A DNA stretch of 64,000 bases, from the NCBI RefSeq assembly GCF_023101765.2, contig NC_064228.1:6688501-6752500 (forward strand). The letters are read 5' to 3'. The translations under genes and the position numbers were made by a program. The DNA is from Spodoptera frugiperda. Taxonomy: Eukaryota > Arthropoda > Insecta > Lepidoptera > Noctuidae. The notes beneath the pieces are model-generated. The model was not told the origin of the DNA. It did not search any database and saw only the letters and a program-made list of their open reading frames with translations. Of this stretch, positions 56,234 through 64,000 are shown piece after piece; position 1 is the first letter of the stretch, and the number at the start of each line of letters is the position of its first letter.

Positions 56234-56266
56234 ATGCGAAAAGATGTTCGGATGTACGAAAGAGCG
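56234..56266 (+). CDS. candidate short first coding exon
   Basis: ATG opens 11 codons, MRKDVRMYERA, directly followed by GTAAGT in phase 0. The phase matches the exit of the micro-exon at 49252, so it could start a third internal isoform of LL5/PHLDB, or begin a separate gene. A DRE cluster lies upstream. The exon is too short for recognition by sequence alone. Confidence 0.45.
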
Positions 56267-56933
56267 GTAAGTTTTTATTATTTTCGCCGACTTCAAAAAT
56301 CAAGGAGGTACTGTGGAGGATGATCGGATATTTGTTTTTGTGTTTTTTGTGTTAAACTTTAAAAAAAAACAGAATAGAATTAATAATTAAGGGTCATGTC
56401 GTGGCGCGAAAGTTATTATTTCTTGTTAGTCAGACAGCATTGTTTAAATAGGAAGAAACACTTATTACAAGAATTATACCACCACAAGAAATTAAAAACG
56501 AATATCAAGATTAGAACAAAATAAAATTCATTTTCTCACATGATCGATACTTCAAAATAGATAAATTCTCTGGGACAAACTTAGTATTATTATTAATTAC
56601 AATTAATTACATTATTATGTAAAGCAAATTAGCGTTAATCTTCTCTAGATAAATATCATTGCCAATCTATATCTCAAAGTCAGAGAGTACGACATATAAC
56701 TCATTTAATATAATAAGTACTTATTTATGTAACCTATTATCGTGATTGTTTGCTCCATTTCATTGAATAGTATTTTTTTATCTATGTAGGTATACTAATA
56801 TTATAAATGTGAATAACCAGATACTGTTTAGGACTTAACAAATAGTTCAATTTAATACAAAATCTTTCGATCAATCTAGGTTTTTGACAGATTTTCAATA
56901 GAACCAATATCAGAAGTCGAACATTAACCTTTT

Positions 56934-57103
56934 TAAGGGGAAAATCATCCAATTTCTTCTCACGCTTTGTCAGACGTGAGTATCAGACTCTTAGTGACTA
57001 AAAACCACCCCGTTCCTACTCCTGGTTTTCGAGTTGGAGCTCGGTAACCCGTTAGACAGTCCGCAGGTAATCCCCACGCAAGGCAGTCTGCTTGAAGATC
57101 GAT
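56934..57103 (-). mobile_element. family B repeat with extended head
   Basis: GGGGAAAATCATCCAATTTC to AGGCAGTCTGCTTGAAGATC. Confidence 0.75.
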
Positions 57104-58159
57104 ATTCTATATCCGTGCTATCCATGCTCGCCGTCCTACATCCAATGTCGTTTATGTTTTCGACCATTTTTTTTAGCGTTGATAAGTCTGCGTTTTGGCC
57201 ACCAACCCGCTTACTACCAGGACGGCGAAGCGAACACCATAGACTAACAGAGGATTATCTCGGGCTATTGATGAAGCTTACGCTGTAATATAATAGAATA
57301 TTAAATACGTGAAGTTATTTTAAACACAGCTATCGCAGTCCATCAAGTTAATCCGTTGTTAATCCTAATTCATTCCTTAGATAGGTTAGTATCAATATTT
57401 ATTGCTTTGGGTTTTTTGTACAATCAATGTAATCAAAATGAAAAATGTACACATGATTCATAATGTTATATGTATTCGTAATATCAGATAGACAATGTTA
57501 TTTTTAAAGAGCATTTTAAAGTTAACGTTCTTTTTTGTCGTCAAAATCACATTTTTATACATAAAAAATGTGGTTAATTATTTAAAATAAATTTAATAAA
57601 ATATTTAAATCTTTTTCACTCGCACTTCTTCGTCCAAGCCCACAGTTTAAAAAAACATAAAGAAACTTTTATAAATGTCTTAGACAACAGTTCTACTGAC
57701 CTTCATGTTAAATTCTTCGTATTTCCGCAATAATGTAGGTACCTTAAATAACCTCCAAGACAGCACCCATCAATCCATCTCAATCCAATTAATCCCTCCA
57801 TTAATTTGAATCAAAATGCTTTTCGAACGCACTCGACCGCGCGGGATGTCATTAAAAACTAATATTTTACTGTCATGTAAACAGAATTAAAATAAATGTC
57901 CACTTGTTTACAAACCTGACACATTGGCAAGCGTATCAAGATGGAAATTATGTATTTTTTTTTTAAAGAATATTCGCAAAGAATGAATAATAGTGAGTGT
58001 TTTTTGTCTATACCTAACTAAATAAAATTGACCAAATTTTGTGTCGTATTTTAGTACAATACGTAGATGAAAGCTAGAAAATTTTATGACTTTCCCTCAA
58101 AGTTCAATAAAACCCTTAACCTCAATGAATTATTTTTATGTTTTAAAACCAATTATCGT

Positions 58160-59149
58160 AAGTGACCCGGTTGTGGCCACTTTAAGAATTTTGTCGACTT
58201 TGAGGCTTTCTTAACTTATAGTTTTTGTTATCACGAACATATTTCTTGTAAAAAACATGTATTAACCTTGCCTAAGAAACTCTTTTTTTAAAGAACGTCC
58301 AATAGAAAAATAACTGTATAAAAAAGCACTCAAAAAAAAGGGAGTTTGTGCCATTTTTGGCCAGATTCGTGCCATTTCTGGCCACGGTCGTGTGCCAGTT
58401 CTGGCCATCAAAAAATACAATAAAAGTAATAAAAAAATATTAATTAAATTGGACATTTTACAAACAATGGTTTTTATTTAGCTTGGAAAATATGAAATAT
58501 TATTACTTCACTTGAATTTAACTTACAAATAAAGAGATCAACATTTATATGACGTTGGTAAAAGCTGCAAATTAAACTGACCTCCCCTTTGTGTGAAGGC
58601 AATTTATTGCATCTCTGAAAATGAAAAATATGTATTTGTTGATATGTAAAGCCAAGGAAAAAAAGCCACGATAAAATAAAGGGGAAGAAGTGGGGTGTCT
58701 ATGTACACTAGTTTTGGCCAGCCATGTGGCCAAAGATGGAGAAATTCATAATTTTGTCTCCATTAGTGGCCACCTTCTAAAAACCTCACTTCAGAAACAT
58801 ATGGCGACAAAATAACTTTAATTTCACTTAGACAATATATTCTTCATGTAGTATTAACATAAACATCCAAACAATAAGCAAAGATTTAAAAAATAAAAAC
58901 CAAATCCTCATCCGCTCGCCTTAGCCTTTTTGTTAAGAACTTAACAATTTCACCCTCAACTAAAAAGAATGACTTGTTGCATCGAAGTGAAGTTTGACAC
59001 ATCAAAGCTGCCAACGGTATCAGTGTCTCCAATATTCAATATTTTAAATACTGTACATCACAGAGTAATTTATTTGTCCATGCCTTAGTTATAAATATTT
59101 GAAGGCCCAAATGGCCACAAAGGGGTCGATGGCCACAACCGGGTCACTT
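58160..59149. mobile_element. putative ~1-kb DNA element with 20-base terminal inverted repeats
   Basis: AAGTGACCCGGTTGTGGCCA at 58160-58179 is matched exactly in inverse orientation at 59130-59149. TGGCCA recurs inside, notably near 58355-58410, 58715-58735, 58765 and 59112. No transposase ORF and no obvious target duplication were seen. Confidence 0.55.
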
Positions 59150-59329
59150 GCCCTACTTTCTTCAAAGTATTAAAACCTTAACAAGATCAAAAAAATGTCG
59201 GCATCGTTTTTGAAAATGTCCATAACGACGGTGTATAACCGGGTGTAAATAATAAACATTAATTTACACTCTATCCCGCCCACGTATCAACATAACTAAA
59301 ATAAACATTTTTAATTTTATCTTCCTTAC

Positions 59330-59359
59330 CACTAGTGCGACGGCGAACGTAGGCCGCAT
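59330..59359 (-). CDS. possible minus-strand first coding exon
   Basis: Minus strand ATG opens MRPTFAVALV and meets a GTAAGG donor in phase 0. The leader (59360-59460) is unusually rich in CpG for this AT-rich region. The residues could start a signal peptide. No further exon is identifiable to the left, so the call is tentative. Confidence 0.22.
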
Positions 59360-60046
59360 GACCGCGCGCTCGGAACAAGGGCGAGGCTGTTTAAAAAAAT
59401 ATTTTAAAAACTTACACCGTACTCTGTAGTCTGTAGTCGTTGATGTCAAATCGCGCGGGAAAATTGACGTGTGGATTTTTTCGTAAATAATATTTTTTTT
59501 TATGAAAATTAGAAAAAGTGATTTGTGTAATTTTATTGTGTTGTGTTTTAGTGAATTTTTAAAATTAATGAAATCTTCGTAAATGAGTTGGTAATTTACA
59601 TAAATTACAGGTACAGAAAATACAGGTACAAAAAAGGAATAAAAATTATAAAGCATTTAATTTATTCGTAGATACAACGTTACTTGCATTTTTCGTTTCC
59701 ATTAATCGGACAAGAACTTTCCTTGACCCGTAATTTTAAATTGCACTACGAATATATCGTCTGTATGAAAATAATTTCACGCGTAGGAATTTTGTCAATT
59801 CATATCTTACACTACGTTGCCAAAGGATTTCCACCGGGTTACCATAGCAACGGAATATTTACTTTTTATTTGATAAATTCTCCAATAAAAATTCTAAAAG
59901 GCTTTTCAAAAACATACTGGCTTTAAACCACCTTCGTCTTATGGTTGAAACTTTTACCTAACTGCGATCTTTCTACCAGCCTGCCAAGTGTGCCTCTCTT
60001 ATGTAAACGAGCCTCATAATCTATTAGTGAGTTATGTATCTCGGAT

Positions 60047-60182
60047 GGAGCTGCGGACTGCCTAGCGGGCTACCGGGGATCCGCCTCGAAAAGCGGAGTA
60101 GTAACAGGGTGGTTATTTAACACTCCCTCTCACCTCGCCCAAGGCAGGAGAAGTAACTTAATGATTTTCCCCCTTAGAAAAA
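60047..60182 (+). mobile_element. family B repeat
   Basis: TGGAGCTGCGGACTGCCTAG to ATGATTTTCCCCCTTAG. The AGTCAGTAAGAGTCTG part is lost. Confidence 0.75.
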
Positions 60183-60239
60183 GATAGCTTGGCCTGTTGT
60201 TTTCGAAAAATACAAAATCTTCTTCAACCTCTTATCTTT

Positions 60240-60290
60240 AAACACAATAGAAAACACATTGTGTCTCGCGTAGATCTACGTTCAGAAAAA
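60240..60290. repeat. family K repeat
   Basis: ACACAATAGAAAACACATTG then TGTCTCGCGTAGATCTACG. The first part can fold on CACAAT/ATTGTG. Confidence 0.5.
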
Positions 60291-60605
60291 CAACAGATTA
60301 ACGCATTATCTCTCGCTTAGATCTCCATTCCGACATACAACAGGTTAATTTAATGCTTCTAAAATCTTTCTACACCAACAATAACCTCGCAAATAAAGCC
60401 ATTACTAATAACTGACAAAGAAATGAAACAAGCGTAGTATCATAAACTGAAACATTTCAATTTAAATGCGTCATCTCCGAACAATATATTAGTTCGCACC
60501 TCCAAGGGACAACGATAGGTTTTATGGCAGTCATAATTCTGTTTCTTGGTCATAATAACTTAATATATAGAGCTATGTACAATTTATGCTAGCCTAAAAT
60601 TAGTA

Positions 60606-60895
60606 CTTGCCTCGTTGGTCGAGTGGTCACAAGTGTGACTGCCGAACAAGTTCGATCTCCGGTTCGATTTCCGGGTCGGGCAAAGTATTACTTGTTCTAT
60701 TTCGGTTTTTCGAAAATTTCTCAGTAGTAGCACGGAGTCTGGAAATGTACCCGGTATAAGGCAATAGTAATACACCCACTTTTCACAATTACAACATAAA
60801 TTGTGAAAAGTGGGTGTACACAGTGGTATAATTACGTGCCATAAAGTGCACCTCTGCCTACCCCTTCGGGGATTAAAGGCGTGACGATATGTATG
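60606..60895 (+). mobile_element. SINE family D with an internal palindrome
   Basis: A box TGGTCGAGTGG and GGTTCGATTTCC are present. The middle has been replaced by a 20-base perfect inverted repeat (60771-60818). It ends in a TATG repeat. Confidence 0.85.
60771..60818. repeat. 20-base perfect inverted repeat inside a SINE
   Basis: Arms TACACCCACTTTTCACAATT (60771-60790) and its exact complement (60799-60818), with the loop ACAACATA. Other family D copies have only the right arm. Confidence 0.9.
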
Positions 60896-61325
60896 TATGT
60901 ATGTACAATTTATGCTAGCCTAAAATTAGTACTTATAATGTAAATAGAAGATGTAATGTGTTTAAACTAGCTTTTCTTCGCAGTTACATACGCGCTGTGT
61001 GTTTTTCTTTGTTGAATACAACTACAATGTCTCATAAGACAGTAAAATTGGAGAGTGCAATTTTAGATCTTCATATATGAGATTATTAGGTCAAGATTTC
61101 AAAATATAGTAACAACTATATTGCTCATTTCTGCGTACATTTTTTTTCTAATTGAACCATCACAATAACAAGTTATTTATGAAAACACAAAAATAGATTA
61201 CTCAAATGTGAAAACTAGAGGATATCTGCCTCACCACCTCGACCCACGTGCTTTCAGAGAAACAAGTGAATGCGTCATTCATTCATAAAGTCATTTTAAA
61301 TAACGTAAACAGTGCAAAAGGGAAC

Positions 61326-61587
61326 AAATGGTGTAAACTGATGAAAATATGGTAGATTTCCCACCCACTCACACGAAGCGCTTCACTTCAAGCTTCCTAG
61401 TGCGAACTGCTAGGGAGTGGAATTCTTTGCCGGAATCTGTGTTTGCTGATGGGTATAACCTGGGTGTCTTCAAAGCCCGAATGAATAGGTTGCTTACGGG
61501 CAGACGTGCTTCATCGTAAGCCGCATCACTTACCATCAGGCGAAATACAGGACAAACATCGACCCTCCAAAGTAAAAAAAAAAATAT
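61326..61587 (+). mobile_element. LINE 3' end with RT C-terminus and poly(A)
   Basis: 61358-61519 encodes the last 53 residues of a reverse transcriptase ORF ([20 protein letters not shown]...GRRASS then stop), followed by ~55 bases and an A-rich tail. The phrase [19 protein letters not shown] is a hallmark of a lepidopteran LINE family different from the intact one above. Confidence 0.75.
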
Positions 61588-61867
61588 GTAAGAAAAAGGG
61601 ATGCTTTTAGTCCATAATTTTAGAAATCACTTTGATCTTCCATGCAGGTTAGCTTCTGTAAACAAATATTGGAAACATGCATTAATATTGGCATTGCCTT
61701 CAGAATGATATTTGAAATACTGACATACATCCATCAATGACTACCTCAAGGCAGAAAGACTTAAAATTCAAATTCAATTTGTGTTTGGAGACCTCCAAAT
61801 CCAACTAATTTGACAACTGGATCAGGCAAATGATTACTCATCATCATCCCAGTTTGAAACCTTCCAA

Positions 61868-62103
61868 TGTCAAGTACCAATGTAACTTTTTCCGAGTTAT
61901 ATGTACTTTCTAATATTATTTAGACACCACTGACAAACGGTGAAGGAAAACGTCGTAAAGAAACCTTGGCTTATAATTTCTAATTATAAGTTTGAAATCG
62001 CCAACCCGCATTGAGTGAGCGTGGTGATTAATGCTCAAACCTTCTCCGTGTGAGAAGAGGCCTTTGGTTAGCAGTGGTCACTTATAGACTGATGATGTGA
62101 TGT
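61868..62103 (+). mobile_element. SINE family C, lacking head
   Basis: AGTACCAATGTAACTTTTTC through ATAGACTGATGATGTGATG. Confidence 0.7.
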
Positions 62104-62129
62104 GATAGGGCGACCGGTATAGATCATTA

Positions 62130-62225
62130 GATTTAGATTTCAGCCATGATCGTCCCACTGCAGGGCAAAGGCCTCCCTACTGTCCTTCCACTCCTCTCTG
62201 TTGAAGCTTTTTGCGGCCAATCCTT
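62130..62225. repeat. family J repeat
   Basis: Contains GATCGTCCCACTGCAGGGCA followed by AAGGCCTCC, related to 25525-25640. Confidence 0.45.
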
Positions 62226-62735
62226 GTCATTATTATATTATATCATGGATCATTATGTAGACTTAGAATATACCTATCGTCTATAAGTTATACCTAATGA
62301 AATAATAAACCTAACGCAACCCATCTTTCAGCAATCTCTACATAACTAGTTATATCTAAATATATCACATACAAACGCATATAATATGTTAGTCACACAC
62401 AGTTTCCCGCGTCATACCGTAGCATTGTTCATCTTTGTGTTTACTAATCGCATACCAATCTGCTCATACCCGTACTGTATCGTTAAAGATGTGTAGCTGT
62501 ACTGCGAAGTTAGATTGACCGTAAATTTTTGGTAATTACTGACGGACAAAAGACGTAACTGTTAACTAAAGAATGCTGTTGCCATGTAAAAAGAAGTAAA
62601 ATCGAGAAACAAGAAAAATAACTACACTTGGCAGCAAAGATACGAAGCCATTAGCGTTTTCTGATTTTCATTTCATGATATATGATTTTTTATACAAGTA
62701 TTTTATTAATTGGTAGTGTTGTTGTATTAATTAGT

Positions 62736-62826
62736 GGCCGGTGCGAATGAACCAATCAATCAGAGCGCCTAACGCGCTTCGATTTCGGTCTTGTTAAACG
62801 TAAAACAAACTCGTAATAAGCCCTCT
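62736..62826. repeat. family F right half, diverged
   Basis: GGCCGGTGCGAATGAACC, GCCTAACGCGCTTCGATTTC and AACAAACTCGTAATAAG. Confidence 0.55.
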
Positions 62827-63826
62827 ATTCTAAAAGAAAATACAATCACTATTTTCAGACCCCTTACGTAGTTAAAAAGATTAACAGAATTAAAAAATAA
62901 ACAATAATCCTTGACCCGTCTCTCATATTATAAATCTCATAACTCTTTTCATAATCTCACCAGCTCCCAGTCTTTAAATTCGCCTGTTTTGCGCAGTTCA
63001 TCTTAAAAAATAAGAAATATGTGTATAGCGAGCGAGTCTTAAGAATATTTAGAATATACAAAACTGAGATAGAGCGAGATTTATGGCTTTATTAAACAAC
63101 ATTCTGGTAATAACTTGTACGATGAGACTGGCCAATTTCCCATCCTACACCCAACATGACTTATGACTCGTAAAATATTTCTTACAAAGTAGCCATTTAG
63201 TTCTCATTATTAAAGATTTGAGGTCCATTAAAAAGGTACCTTATTACTTAGGTATAGAAAAGTAAATAGTTCGGTCAAATTAGACCAAAAAATCAGTAAA
63301 CCCTCGACAAATTCACACCTAGCTTAAAATTGGTATAAATGTTTAAATCACAATTATAAACATTGTGTCAAAAGTCCCGATTGATCCCATTTAAGGAAAA
63401 AATTTTAGCGGGGTTAAGAAGGTCCAAAAATTTGGTTCAAGGGAGTATTAATGCAGTTGATAGGAGGACACAAATCAAACGTGCAGTCCGATTGCAGTCT
63501 GCGTGCAGTCAGATGTACAGTTCACATAATGCTGGGCTTCACGGTTGGCTGTCAGTCCGTCTGTCTAGAGCCTAAGATGTTTGGCAAAAAAAAAACCCAA
63601 AATCTTCCTACAAACATCGGAAAAACAGAAAACAATTGTTTCCAAACAATATTTTCAAAAGAAAAACTGGATAAAGCCAAACACACAACTCGCGGAGATC
63701 TGATAGGTGGATATAATAGAATCAGGAATTTGTGACGTCATCGCAGACATCATAACGTTTGGTGGGCGGCACTCCATTCTTATAATAGGGCTGGCTATTC
63801 AGTGCAGAATTGTTTTAATTTTCCTG

Positions 63827-63872
63827 ATTACTTATCATCAGTTGATCCGGTGATCTATCTGCTCGTTCTTCC
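63827..63872 (-). repeat. family A head fragment
   Basis: TTATCATCAGTTGATCCGGT then GATCTATCTGCTCGTT. Confidence 0.45.
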
Positions 63873-63932
63873 CCTATCCCTTAAAAAAAGTGCACAGTTA
63901 ATGTAGTGACTAAATGGTCTGAGGGTTATTTT

Positions 63933-64000
63933 TTGAGGGAGAAAGTCATCCAATGACTTCTCCTGCACTTGCACGAAGCGAGAGCGAATGTCTGACTCTT
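63933..64000 (-). mobile_element. family B repeat, cut by the window edge
   Basis: TTTTTGAGGGAGAAAGTCAT, then CAATGACTTCTCCTGC, running off the end. Confidence 0.7.

Larger units (their letters stand above)
56267..64000. other. non-coding stretch (probable intron or intergenic)
   Basis: Contains the TGGCCA element, B, C, D, F, J and K copies and a LINE 3' end. 57300-58150 and 62230-62730 show nothing recognisable. Confidence 0.5.

Noticed and set aside
57034..57288. 84-residue + frame beginning [11 protein letters not shown]
   Set aside because: The first half is the antisense of a family B repeat and no domain or splice signal supports coding.

Overview
This window is AT-rich animal genomic DNA, almost certainly from a lepidopteran (moth or butterfly). 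It shows short GT-AG exons with polypyrimidine acceptors, insect-type CAAAATG starts, and many copies of several short interspersed families. Two of these families (B and A below) I associate from memory with noctuoid moths. That memory is not a database result.

Only one conventional gene can be followed. On the + strand, twelve exons between 22181 and 49252 join in phase into 1455 codons of an LL5/PHLDB-family protein (pleckstrin homology-like domain family B). An N-terminal FHA domain covers 22181-24117. Long disordered stretches rich in Asn, Ser and Tyr follow. The family's conserved coiled-coil blocks come next (31994-32099, 35367-36500, 37490-38240). The C-terminal PH domain is not in the window and should lie to the right. 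The true 5' end is uncertain: a TATA-associated 44-base exon at 19289-19332 fits in phase but is weakly supported. The locus seems to carry up to three internal alternative first exons (30912-31430, 48568-48620, 56234-56266), each with a Kozak-like ATG and a consensus donor in a usable phase. The last has two perfect DRE (TATCGATA) motifs about 150 bases upstream. An opposite-strand exon-like block lies inside the first FHA intron (22323-22503).

Left part (1-22180): mainly repeats. It holds a non-LTR retrotransposon with an uninterrupted endonuclease and reverse transcriptase ORF (11663-14551), a 746-base inverted-repeat element with a perfect 6-base target duplication (17363-18108), and a 0.9-kb minisatellite of a palindromic HindIII-containing unit between inverted CTAG-type ends (20458-21561). 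Middle part (22-38.3 kb): the LL5/PHLDB exons, with SINEs, MITEs and LINE 3' ends in the introns. Right part (38.3-64 kb): one very long intron or set of introns with repeats, a 31-base micro-exon, the alternative first exons, and a second putative DNA transposon (58160-59149).

Repeat names A-K are local to this annotation. A is a ~300-base element. B is a ~150-base element. C, D and E are tRNA-derived SINEs. F is a TA-flanked palindromic MITE. H, I, J and K are smaller dispersed families. No rRNA, genuine tRNA, CRISPR array or prokaryotic feature was found.
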